From CAYOVG01 sp964407285 (GTDB lineage Bacteria; Desulfobacterota; Syntrophobacteria; Syntrophobacterales; Syntrophobacteraceae): a stretch of DNA of 11,758 bases. This document shows positions 1 to 8,775 of the stretch, piece by piece. Positions within the stretch are counted from its first letter, which is position 1. Every line of letters starts with the position of its first letter. The notes under the pieces were generated by a model, which was not told the DNA's origin, searched no databases, and saw nothing but the letters and a program-made list of their open reading frames with translations. The DNA lies in the NCBI GenBank assembly GCA_964407285.1, contig CAYOVG010000228.1, forward strand, positions 1-11,758. Reading direction: 5' to 3'. The position numbers and the translations under genes were made by a program.

Positions 1-1687
<1,687 letters not shown>

Positions 1688-1714
1688 GTGGATTTCCCTC
1701 CTTTGATTGTGTAT

Positions 1715-2713
1715 CTACGCGCGCGGATCGAATCCGGACACGCTCTTGAGCTGCTCGAAAAGCTCCACTTCCTTTCGGGAAGGCGATCTGGGCACCACTA
1801 TGGAAATCACCGCGAACAAGTCTCCGGCATCTCCTCTCGGATTGGGCATTCCTCTTCCGCGCATCCGAAGCTTCTGACCGCTCTGGGTGCCCTTGGGCAC
1901 CTTCAGGGTCACGTGCCCCCCCGGCGTCGAGACGTCGATCTCAGCCCCCAGCACGGCTTCCCAGGGGGAAACCGGCAGGGTCATGTAGATATCCCGGCCT
2001 TCGATGCGATAGTTCGGATGATGCTCGATCTCCACCTTCAGGTACAAATCGCCCTGCGGACCTCCGGCGACCCCCGGTTCCCCCTGACCCGCGAGCCGAA
2101 TTCGCTGCCCGCTGAGAATTCCCTTGGGGATCTTGACCTCGTAGGTCTTGTCCTCGACCGAAATCCTGCCGTCGGGGTTCATCGTCTGGGTCTGGAGCGT
2201 TATGGTTCGGGGACCGCCTTCATAGGCATCCTCGAGAGGGATGCGAATCAGGGCTTCCCGGTCGGCTCCCGCCATGGGTCTGACCGCGCGCCGCTTCCCC
2301 CTGGTTCCCTGGCCGGTTGTGAAGCCGCCGCCCCCGAACCCCCGGTTTCCGAACAACATCTCGAAGAAGTCGCTGAAATCGCCGCTTCCCCCCGACCAGT
2401 GGAATTCGGTCCCGCCGCCGGGCCCGCCTCCCGTCCGTCCGAAGTCGAAATTCTCCCATCCCGGGGGAGGCCTGAAATCCTGGCCCGCCTGCCAGTTCGG
2501 CCCAAGCTGGTCGTATTTTGAACGTTTCTCGGGGTCCTTAAGGACTTCATAAGCCTCGTTGATTTCCTTGAATTTGTTTTCCGCTCCCGGGTCTTTGTTG
2601 ACGTCCGGATGGAATTTTCTAGCAAGCTTCCTATAAGCGCGCTGGATTTCTTCCTGCGTCGCCGTACGGGCCACCCCCAGAGTCTCGTAATAATCCTTGA
2701 ATTGGACCGCCAT
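1715..2713 (-). CDS. cbpA: CbpA-type J-domain co-chaperone (type II DnaJ, no zinc finger)
   Basis: This 332-residue co-chaperone should stimulate DnaK ATPase activity and deliver clients. The N-terminal J domain (about 6-70) carries the essential HPD at 35-37. A Gly/Phe-rich linker follows (about 90-135), then the two beta-barrel substrate-binding domains of the DnaJ C-terminal region (about 150-310), with KIPKG and KVPKG repeats. The CxxCxGxG cysteine repeats of true DnaJ are absent, which makes it a CbpA-like type II J-protein. The ATG at 2713 has a GGGAG just upstream on the minus strand and starts directly at the J domain. Its position immediately ahead of clpB fits a shared role in disaggregation. 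No hspR-type MerR regulator lies between the two genes, an arrangement known in other bacteria. A DnaJ annotation would be the usual alternative. Confidence 0.95.
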   Translation of the reverse strand: MAVQFKDYYETLGVARTATQEEIQRAYRKLARKFHPDVNKDPGAENKFKEINEAYEVLKDPEKRSKYDQLGPNWQAGQDFRPPPGWENFDFGRTGGGPGGGTEFHWSGGSGDFSDFFEMLFGNRGFGGGGFTTGQGTRGKRRAVRPMAGADREALIRIPLEDAYEGGPRTITLQTQTMNPDGRISVEDKTYEVKIPKGILSGQRIRLAGQGEPGVAGGPQGDLYLKVEIEHHPNYRIEGRDIYMTLPVSPWEAVLGAEIDVSTPGGHVTLKVPKGTQSGQKLRMRGRGMPNPRGDAGDLFAVISIVVPRSPSRKEVELFEQLKSVSGFDPRA

Positions 2714-2862
2714 GATCTCCCGCCATTCCCTTGAGTTGGTCGTTGGTTCCTAGATAGAGTCAAAACAAACCGGATTCGCTACCTTCCCGGAATTCTCTCC
2801 TCCACGGACTGGAAATTGAACTTTCGCCATTGCCGTCCCTTCGCCCGTCGCGCCTTGCCCGT

Positions 2863-2874
2863 CGTACCGGTACG
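2863..2874. repeat. 12-bp perfect palindrome CGTACCGGTACG
   Basis: The sequence reads identically on both strands. It lies about 150 bp upstream of the cbpA start and just left of the AT-rich segment. The octamer GCCCGTCG occurs twice immediately to its left. It could be an operator half of the divergent region, but a palindrome of this length also arises by chance, and no family of regulators is suggested by it. Confidence 0.3.
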
Positions 2875-3108
2875 CCTTCACACGCGGAGTCCGGCGCACG
2901 AAGCTGAGGGTCGGCTACACTCTGATGATACGTATAAAGATAAATATAGATTTTATTGTTGAATCACAAGCCAAACATTTTAGGAACCACTCGGGTGATA
3001 AAATAATCATGCATTCGGGTTTTGTCATGTTTTTGGTTCAATTTTGTTCCTTTCTTGCCGAAACATCCGGAAGCGCGGGCGAAAGCAAGGTAATCATCGC
3101 TTTACATG

Positions 3109-3138
3109 TTTTCATCTGCGGCCAATATGATTTATAGT
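3109..3138 (+). promoter_or_regulatory. Possible sigma-70-type promoter for glnD
   Basis: TTTTCA (3109-3114) and TATAGT (3133-3138) are separated by 18 bases and match the -35 and -10 consensus at 4 of 6 and 5 of 6 positions. Transcription would begin near 3145, leaving a leader of about 43 bases that includes the AAGGGG ribosome-binding site at 3172-3177. The surrounding sequence is AT-rich, so such matches are easy to find by chance. Confidence 0.3.
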
Positions 3139-3187
3139 AGGGCATGCTCATTGAATCGACATCAAGAAGAAAAGGGGTAACAGCACA

Positions 3188-5764
3188 ATGCAGAATATCT
3201 CGGAATCTCTTAAGAGGCAGAGGGAGCAGATCCTTGAAGACCGCAGTGAGGAGTCGCTGGGGCGCCATACCAGTCTACTCGAGATCGCGGTCATCTCCCT
3301 CTACAACCGTATGGTCAATCGCATCGGGCCGGAAGCGGAAGATCAGCGCTCCAGCGGCACCGTCGTGGCGCTGGGCGCCTTCGGACGCGGACTCATCGGA
3401 CCCAACCAGACACTCCCGATTCTGTTTCTGAAATCCGATTCCTCCCCCTGGCAGGAAAGCTGGCTGGATGAGATGGAACAACCGCTGGCCGAAGCGGGCT
3501 GGAATGTCGATATGCGAAGGGCTACCGTGGACTCGCTGCTGGATCAGGCAAGGAGAGATTTTCCATTCTTTCTGCATTTGCTCGAAGCCCGCTATATTTC
3601 GGGGAGCCGTCCCTTGATGGACCAGTTCGACAAGGCGCTCGACGGCTTCATGGAGGGCAAACAGGACGAATTCCTGAAGAGACTGTTCGATGCCTGCGAG
3701 AAACGCCGGCTCCTCCTCGACGATCCCGAAAACTGGCTTGAACCCGACCTCGTCGAAACACCGGGAGGCCTGGCCGACATTATCACCATCCGCGCCGCCT
3801 GCAGGGTCGCCAACAATATCCGAAACATCGAAGATGCCATATTCCGGGGCTACCTCGTTCGCCAGGATGTCGATTTCCTCCAGAAGGCGGAGAAGACCTA
3901 TGTCCATCTTTTGAACATGTTGTATAATATTAAAGGTGGCGAGGCCACCAGGATGCGCTTCGACGACCAGGAACTGATAGCCGATAAGCTCGGCTATACC
4001 GCTCCGGCGGGGTTCCTGCCCGTGGAGGTGTTCATGCGGCATGTGCAGCAGCTTTTCCATGGAATGCGGTGCATACTGAGAGAATTCCGGGACAAGTTGC
4101 ACGAAGGGCGTCGTTATGAGGAAGAACAGAGCGCTTCCTCGCGGGAGATCGAAAGCGGCCTGCTGGAACGGGCCGGGAAGATCGTCCTGCAACCGGACCG
4201 TTATCCGGCCACGGCGGGTCGTCTGACTCGCCTTTTCGCCCTCGCCGCAAAAAACCGGCTCGGCTTTTCCAACACCACCCGTCAGTGGATCGAACACCAC
4301 CGAAACCGGCTGGAAACGGCCGCGGGGGACCCGGTGGTGCGGGACGAATTCAGGGCCTTGCTTCTCGCCGATACGTCGGAGATTCCCATGGTGAGGCTTT
4401 TCTATGACAAGGGGTATATGACGTCCCTCATCCCCGAACTGGCGTCGGTTCACAATATGGTGCAGCACGATGCGTTTCACATCTATCCGGTGCACGAGCA
4501 CCACCTGAGGACCGTCTCGGAGTTGAAGCGTCTCATGAACGGCGATTACGCTCAATCTGAACCCGAACTCACCCGGATAGCCGCGGAACTGGACGCTCCC
4601 ATCCCCTTGCTGCTGGCGGGTTTGCTTCATGACATCGGCAAGAGCGCCGGGAGAGAGCACCCTCTTCGGGGCAGCGAGATGATTCCGGCCATCGCAGGGC
4701 GCCTCGGATTGTCGCTCGAAGAGACGGATACCGTCCGGTTCCTGGTGGCGCAGCATCTGCTCCTGAACGACAGCGCTTCCATGCGCGACCTTGCGGATGA
4801 GGAAATGCTTTCGCGCTGTGCCGGCGCCGTTGAGACTCCGGAGCGGCTCGATCTGCTGGTGCTCCTGAGCTTTGCATACCTTGCGGCGACCGGACCCAAG
4901 GCGTTGGAGAAGTGGCGGGAGACGCCGGTCCTTCATCTGTACGAAAAGATCAAGGACCTGATGGAAAAGGGGGAGCCCAGCCGTCAGGCTATCGCGGAAC
5001 GGGTGGCGCATATCAGGAACCTGGTAGCCCAGGAGTTGACGGATATAGCGACCGACGCGGACCTGGAGACTCACTTCTCGGAACTGGACCCCCGCTATCT
5101 GCTTTCCACATCGCCGTCCACCATCGCGTTGCACCTGCGGATGGAATGGGAACTCAGCCATTCCGGCGAACCCTTCGTTTCAAAGGTCTCGACGGTTGAA
5201 GGCGGAACGGAAATTACTATCATGAGCTGGGATGAGACCTCGCTCCTGTCGCAGGCCGCCGGCATCCTCACCCTCCATGATATGAATATCGTGAGCGCCC
5301 AGGTCTTTACCAAGCAAAATGGGGCCGCATTGCTTATCTTTCAGTGCAGGCAGCCGGAGGCGGAACCCGACTGGGAAGCGATAAAGAGTGATTTGATCCG
5401 GCTCCACCAGGGTAAACTGGCCCTGGATTTCCGCATTGCAGCCCGTGCGGCCGACCAGCGCGAGAGGCAGGTCCCCATTCGCGCGGTTCCCAGCCGGGTT
5501 GTCGTCAACAACGAAGCTTCAGCCGTGTACACCATCCTGGAAGTGTACACGACCGACCGGACCGGGCTCCTTTACACGATAGCCAGGACGCTCATAGATC
5601 TGAAGGTCCGCATATTCACGGCCAAAATAACCACTAAGGTGGACCAGGTGGCCGATGTTTTCTACATCAAGACGCGACACGGCGAGAAAGTCACGGACCC
5701 CGAGCAGGTGCGGGAAATCAAATGCGCTCTCCTGTTCTGGCTGGAAAATCCGTGCGTGGAATAG
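3188..5764 (+). CDS. glnD: GlnD-family PII uridylyltransferase/uridylyl-removing protein with degenerate nucleotidyltransferase site
   Basis: GlnD senses glutamine and adds or removes UMP on PII proteins. This 858-residue protein has the full family order: nucleotidyltransferase fold (about 55-140), GlnD/GlnE linker region with ETPGGLADI near 190-198, HD phosphohydrolase domain (HDIGK at 481-485, later H523 in AQHLLL), and two ACT domains (about 675-720 and 780-835). The start of the nucleotidyltransferase motif is kept as GAFGRG at 63-68. The two metal-binding aspartates expected 12 and 14 residues after the first glycine are Thr75 and Pro77. The usual VDEH before the HD motif reads VHEH (435-438). 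UMP addition is therefore unlikely, while removal may persist. AAGGGG ends 10 bases before the ATG. No PII, glutamine synthetase or ammonium transporter gene is adjacent. Family membership is certain; activity is inference. Confidence 0.9.
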   Translation: MQNISESLKRQREQILEDRSEESLGRHTSLLEIAVISLYNRMVNRIGPEAEDQRSSGTVVALGAFGRGLIGPNQTLPILFLKSDSSPWQESWLDEMEQPLAEAGWNVDMRRATVDSLLDQARRDFPFFLHLLEARYISGSRPLMDQFDKALDGFMEGKQDEFLKRLFDACEKRRLLLDDPENWLEPDLVETPGGLADIITIRAACRVANNIRNIEDAIFRGYLVRQDVDFLQKAEKTYVHLLNMLYNIKGGEATRMRFDDQELIADKLGYTAPAGFLPVEVFMRHVQQLFHGMRCILREFRDKLHEGRRYEEEQSASSREIESGLLERAGKIVLQPDRYPATAGRLTRLFALAAKNRLGFSNTTRQWIEHHRNRLETAAGDPVVRDEFRALLLADTSEIPMVRLFYDKGYMTSLIPELASVHNMVQHDAFHIYPVHEHHLRTVSELKRLMNGDYAQSEPELTRIAAELDAPIPLLLAGLLHDIGKSAGREHPLRGSEMIPAIAGRLGLSLEETDTVRFLVAQHLLLNDSASMRDLADEEMLSRCAGAVETPERLDLLVLLSFAYLAATGPKALEKWRETPVLHLYEKIKDLMEKGEPSRQAIAERVAHIRNLVAQELTDIATDADLETHFSELDPRYLLSTSPSTIALHLRMEWELSHSGEPFVSKVSTVEGGTEITIMSWDETSLLSQAAGILTLHDMNIVSAQVFTKQNGAALLIFQCRQPEAEPDWEAIKSDLIRLHQGKLALDFRIAARAADQRERQVPIRAVPSRVVVNNEASAVYTILEVYTTDRTGLLYTIARTLIDLKVRIFTAKITTKVDQVADVFYIKTRHGEKVTDPEQVREIKCALLFWLENPCVE

Positions 5765-5939
5765 TGGAACGGACGCCGGCGGCGTGATGCCGGATGCCGG
5801 ATCGAGATGGCTCTCCTTCCGCATTGGGCGTCCATTTGCCGGCATGTTGGAACCATGTTGCAGCAAGATACTGGAAGGCGCCGGTTTTGTCCGGAGCCGA
5901 TCGTCCAGTGTCCGGCATCTTTCTTTGAAAGGAGCGAGT

Positions 5940-6716
5940 ATGGAACCTGTGCTGTTCGAGAAAGGAGACGGGATCGGCCGGCTCACCATGAATCGTCCCG
6001 AGAAGCGCAACGCTCTGTCCCTGGAACTGATGGAAAGCATGCTGGACAGATTGGACCAGGTTGCGGCGGACCCGGAAATCGGCGTGGTGATCATCAGCGG
6101 GAACGGACCCGTGTTCAGCGCCGGCCACGACCTGAGAGAAATGGGGGCGGACGGCAACGATGTCCATTTCTTTCGCAAGGTATTCGACACGTGCAACCGG
6201 ATGATGCTGCGGTTGCACGAGATACCGCAGCCCGTTATCGCCCGGGTGCACGGTGTGGCCACGGCCGCCGGTTGCCAGATGGTGGCGGCCTGCGATCTGG
6301 CCATCGCCGAATCGGGGGCGCGGTTCGCCACGTCCGGTATCAAGGTGGGCCTTTTCTGTGCTACCCCGATGGTTCCCCTGGTTCGTGTCGTGGGAAGGCG
6401 CCGCGCCATGGATATGCTGGTGACGGGACGCTTTATATCGGCTCAGGACGCGGAGAATTATGGACTGGTGAACCGTGTGGTCCCTCCCGACCGGCTGATC
6501 GAGGAGACGAATGACTGGGCGCTCGAAATCGCCCGCCACAGCTTTTTTGCTCTCTCGCTCGGGAAACGGGCGTTCTACGAGCATGTGGATATGGAAGAGA
6601 ATGCGGCTTACGGTTACGCAAGGGAAGTCATGGTGCGGAACTGCCTTGCTGAGGATGCGCGGGAAGGCATCGGCGCTTTCCTGGAGAAAAGGAAACCCGA
6701 GTGGCGAAACAAATGA
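5940..6716 (+). CDS. Enoyl-CoA hydratase/isomerase (crotonase) family protein, ECHDC3-like
   Basis: This 258-residue crotonase-fold protein probably binds an acyl-CoA thioester in the cytoplasm. Visible signatures are the N-terminal NRPEKRNALS (18-27), the oxyanion-hole loop FSAGHDL (59-65), and the AAGCQ helix start (109-113) that forms the second half of the oxyanion hole. Classical enoyl-CoA hydratases use two glutamates. Here the first aligns with Gln113 and the second with Gly133 in FATSGI, so ordinary hydratase chemistry is doubtful. The sequence style, especially FSAGHDLREM and the VHGVATAAGCQ segment, resembles the ECHDC3 subgroup, whose reaction is poorly known. The reading frame is open back to 5655, inside glnD, but AAGGAG lies a few bases before the ATG at 5940 and the family fold begins there. 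It is followed 46 bp later by the GspC-like gene. Confidence 0.88.
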   Translation: MEPVLFEKGDGIGRLTMNRPEKRNALSLELMESMLDRLDQVAADPEIGVVIISGNGPVFSAGHDLREMGADGNDVHFFRKVFDTCNRMMLRLHEIPQPVIARVHGVATAAGCQMVAACDLAIAESGARFATSGIKVGLFCATPMVPLVRVVGRRRAMDMLVTGRFISAQDAENYGLVNRVVPPDRLIEETNDWALEIARHSFFALSLGKRAFYEHVDMEENAAYGYAREVMVRNCLAEDAREGIGAFLEKRKPEWRNK

Positions 6717-6762
6717 GCGCCGCGCCGGAGCGCGCAACCTGTTTCCATGAGGAGTCATCGAC

Positions 6763-7596
6763 ATGAAAAAGAGATTATCCATGCTGCTCCCGGCTGTGCT
6801 GATGCTCGTGCTGATTACGGTTTCATCGGCGCACTCCGAGGAGCCCCCGATGGTGGAGAAGAATTTGTTCTCGCCGGATAGAAGGCCGGGGGTCGCCGGC
6901 GTTGCGGCGCCCGAGCAAAGGGAGTCCAGGAGCGGGCCGCTTTCCGTTCAACTGGATGGGGTCTTTATTTACGGAGACCAGAAGATCGCTCTCCTGCGGA
7001 TGAAATCTCAGCCGCCGGGCGGAGCCGGCCGGAAGGGTGAGGAGACTTCGCCGTATGTAAGGGTCCGCGAAGGCGACTCCGTGGGAGAATACCGTGTAAC
7101 GAAGATCGAGAGCAGGAGCGTCACACTGGAAAAAGACGGCGAAAAGCAGGACATCGCTCTTTTTGCAAAGAACAAGATATCGCCTCCGGTCCAGGCAATG
7201 CCCACCGCTCCGGTTGCGGCTCCCGTTCCCGTTCCCCCAACGCCTGTTCCGAACCAATCCGCGCCCATTCCTCCGGGCTCTCATACCGGCTCTCCTCCTC
7301 CTCCGGGGAGGGGAGGGACCCCGCCGCTCAACCCGAACGGTAACGAGGGCGTGATTCCGCAACCGGCTCCAGGCATGGCGCCGGGAGTTGCGGGCAATCA
7401 GACGCTACCCGCGGTTCCCGCCGGGGCCGGGATGGCTGGAAACGAGCCGATCCCCATGCCCGCGCCCGTGAGGCAGGAGCAAGTGACCAATAACCAGGTC
7501 TTACCCACTCCCGCCCCCGGTCCGCCTCCGGACGTGGTCTACGCGCCGCCCGAACCCGATGAAGGCGCCGCCCAGGTGGAAGAGCAGGTAGAATAG
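6763..7596 (+). CDS. Secreted GspC-like periplasmic protein with proline-rich C-terminal tail
   Basis: The 277-residue product begins with a clear Sec signal peptide: MKKR, a hydrophobic stretch at about 7-22, and likely cleavage after AHS near residue 25. EKNLFSPDRR (32-41) follows. Next comes a small beta-rich module at about 60-135, containing LDGVFIYGDQKIALL and later the VREGDSVGEYRV segment. That pattern recalls the homology region of GspC/PulC, the type II secretion inner-membrane component, and of PilP-like proteins. Residues 141-277 are low complexity, rich in Pro, Ala, Gly and Val, probably extended across the periplasm. No cysteines or other catalytic motif are evident. No other secretion genes lie in the window, so a role in type II secretion or pilus assembly is only a suggestion. 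GAGGAG precedes the ATG. It could equally be an uncharacterised envelope protein. Confidence 0.8.
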   Translation: MKKRLSMLLPAVLMLVLITVSSAHSEEPPMVEKNLFSPDRRPGVAGVAAPEQRESRSGPLSVQLDGVFIYGDQKIALLRMKSQPPGGAGRKGEETSPYVRVREGDSVGEYRVTKIESRSVTLEKDGEKQDIALFAKNKISPPVQAMPTAPVAAPVPVPPTPVPNQSAPIPPGSHTGSPPPPGRGGTPPLNPNGNEGVIPQPAPGMAPGVAGNQTLPAVPAGAGMAGNEPIPMPAPVRQEQVTNNQVLPTPAPGPPPDVVYAPPEPDEGAAQVEEQVE

Positions 7597-7609
7597 GCGC
7601 GGCCGCGCC
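7596..7609. repeat. 14-bp perfect GC palindrome containing a NotI site
   Basis: GGCGCGGCCGCGCC begins on the last base of the GspC-like gene's stop codon and includes the octamer GCGGCCGC at 7599-7606. GGCCGGC follows directly. There is no loop and no run of T after it, so it is not a recognisable intrinsic terminator. It may slow transcription or be incidental in GC-rich DNA. Confidence 0.3.
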
Positions 7610-7732
7610 GGCCGGCAAAGACGGTTTCGCAATGAGTGAACCGGAGTGCAAAACGGCTGAACTCCGAACTGAAGATGCATGGAGTCTTTTATCTTTCCAT
7701 CGATGACGATTCGAGGAGACGACCAGACCGGT

Positions 7733-8287
7733 ATGGAAGAAAAAATCAGGACGCTTGCTACGATTTCAGCGAATCATTTCAGTGCGAACCTGGACGAGGT
7801 GCGGTTGCGCACGGGAAGGGTAACCGAAAGGATAAAAATCGATCATCCCGAAGCCGCGGCCATAGTAGCATTTCCGGATGCCGGGCATATCATCATGGTC
7901 CGGCAGTGGCGCTATGCGGTCGGCCGCGAAACGTTGGAAATTCCGGCCGGTAAGGCGGACCCGGGGGAGGCGCTCGAAACATGCGCGCTCAGGGAGCTTC
8001 ACGAGGAAACGGGGTACCGGGGAGGAAAACTCGTGTCTCTTTGCCGCTATTTCCCCGGCATAGGCTATTCCAATGAGGCTATAGAGATATACGCCTCCGG
8101 AGGCCTGACCTATCGTCCGGAGGAACTGGATGTCGATGAGATCGCAAAGGTGGAGATCGTCGAAATCGACAAGGTGTTCGATCTTATTCTGAACGGCGAT
8201 ATTCAGGACGGAAAGACGATTATCGGAGTATCGGTACTCAGAGCGAAACAGGCTCGAGGTGAAATCCCGTCGGATTTCTTCACATAG
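7733..8287 (+). CDS. Nudix hydrolase, ADP-ribose pyrophosphatase-like
   Basis: Nudix enzymes hydrolyse nucleoside diphosphates linked to another group; the ADP-ribose subgroup yields AMP and ribose 5-phosphate. In the 184-residue form the complete Nudix box runs from Gly73 to Tyr95. It holds Glu79 and the metal-binding RELHEE at 87-92, matching the consensus spacing exactly. LEIPAGK (68-74) just before it and YFPGIGYSNE (106-115) after it are typical of ADP-ribose pyrophosphatases. The frame also has ATGs at 7679 and 7703. I prefer 7733 because the family-like sequence begins there and GAGGAG stands upstream at 7713-7718, although 14 bases is a long spacing; 7679 remains possible and would give 202 residues. 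It is 17 bp from the gre gene, so co-transcription is likely. Exact substrate is not shown by the sequence. Confidence 0.9.
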   Translation: MEEKIRTLATISANHFSANLDEVRLRTGRVTERIKIDHPEAAAIVAFPDAGHIIMVRQWRYAVGRETLEIPAGKADPGEALETCALRELHEETGYRGGKLVSLCRYFPGIGYSNEAIEIYASGGLTYRPEELDVDEIAKVEIVEIDKVFDLILNGDIQDGKTIIGVSVLRAKQARGEIPSDFFT

Positions 8288-8304
8288 ACGAATCAGGGTG
8301 AGTT

Positions 8305-8775
8305 ATGGAAAAAGTCCCGATAACCCGACTGGGCTTTCGCAATCTTAAGAAAGAACTGGTGTACCTGCGACGGGTCGTGCGTCCCCAGGTGGTGGAGGAG
8401 CTTCAGGATGCGCGGAGTTTCGGAGTCAAGCTCGACAATCAGCAGTATCTCCTGGCGCGGGAGCGCCAGGCGGTGCTACAGAAGAAAATCACCGAACTGG
8501 AGGAGAGAATAGCCCGGTGCGAGGTATTCGCGGGCCGGAAGTTCCATCGCCGTCAAGTAGGGTTTGGAACGGTCATCACCATTCAGAACATCGACAGCGG
8601 GGAGAGGCAGCAATTCGAACTGGTCGGTCCCTACGAGTCGGACGTTGGAAACGGAAAACTCTCGGTGAACTCTCCCGTTGGAAGCAATCTAATGGGGCAC
8701 GGGGAAGGAGATGAGGTGACCGTCTATACTCCGGCGGGCATACGCATCTATCGCATTGTCTCCATTCAGATCTGA
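8305..8775 (+). CDS. GreA/GreB-family transcription elongation factor with altered coiled-coil tip
   Basis: The 156-residue protein aligns to E. coli GreA without gaps through the N-terminal coiled coil (about 1-75). It also has the FKBP-like C-terminal domain (about 80-156) with the LSVNSPVG signature at 119-126. GreA inserts its coiled coil into the RNA polymerase secondary channel, where two acidic tip residues (Asp41 and Glu44 in E. coli) help the polymerase cut backtracked RNA. Here the tip reads FGVKLDNQQY (39-48), giving Val41 and Asp44. Asp44 may partly replace Glu44, but loss of Asp41 should impair cleavage. The protein may instead act like the non-cleaving Gre homologues that only occupy the channel. 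It is probably co-transcribed with the Nudix gene. Its last 29 codons, stop included, overlap the convergent protease gene. Confidence 0.92.
   Translation: MEKVPITRLGFRNLKKELVYLRRVVRPQVVEELQDARSFGVKLDNQQYLLARERQAVLQKKITELEERIARCEVFAGRKFHRRQVGFGTVITIQNIDSGERQQFELVGPYESDVGNGKLSVNSPVGSNLMGHGEGDEVTVYTPAGIRIYRIVSIQI

Larger units (their letters stand above)
2714..3187. other. Divergent intergenic region between cbpA and glnD
   Basis: No credible gene is visible in these 474 bases. The left part (to about 2920) has the base composition of the surrounding genes and contains a short palindrome. From about 2925 the sequence turns sharply AT-rich up to the glnD start, with several TATA-like hexamers on both strands. 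It must hold the promoters for the cbpA-clpB operon leftward and glnD rightward. I could not identify a clear sigma-32 type heat-shock promoter, a sigma-54 element, or a complete HspR (HAIR) inverted repeat for cbpA. Only one CTTGAGT half-site is present, at 2730-2736. Confidence 0.6.

Noticed and set aside
2730..2736. CTTGAGT, half of an HspR HAIR operator upstream of cbpA
   Set aside because: The matching ACTCAAG seven bases away is missing and no hspR gene is present, so this is probably chance.
2925..3137. Possible 70-residue protein in the AT-rich spacer
   Set aside because: No ribosome-binding site at a usable distance, no recognisable motif, and a chance frame of this size is expected in AT-rich non-coding DNA.
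3275..5161. Minus-strand open frame of 628 codons opposite glnD
   Set aside because: The plus strand carries the conserved GlnD domains throughout; the antisense frame is open only because of codon bias.
5655..5939. N-terminal extension of the crotonase gene
   Set aside because: It overlaps the end of glnD and lacks family sequence; AAGGAG before the ATG at 5940 and the fold boundary support the shorter form.
5765..5939. Possible terminator hairpins (GCCGG...CCGGC, GATGCCGG...CCGGCATC) between glnD and the crotonase gene
   Set aside because: Stems are 5-8 bp with long loops and no proper U tract follows, so no intrinsic terminator can be claimed.
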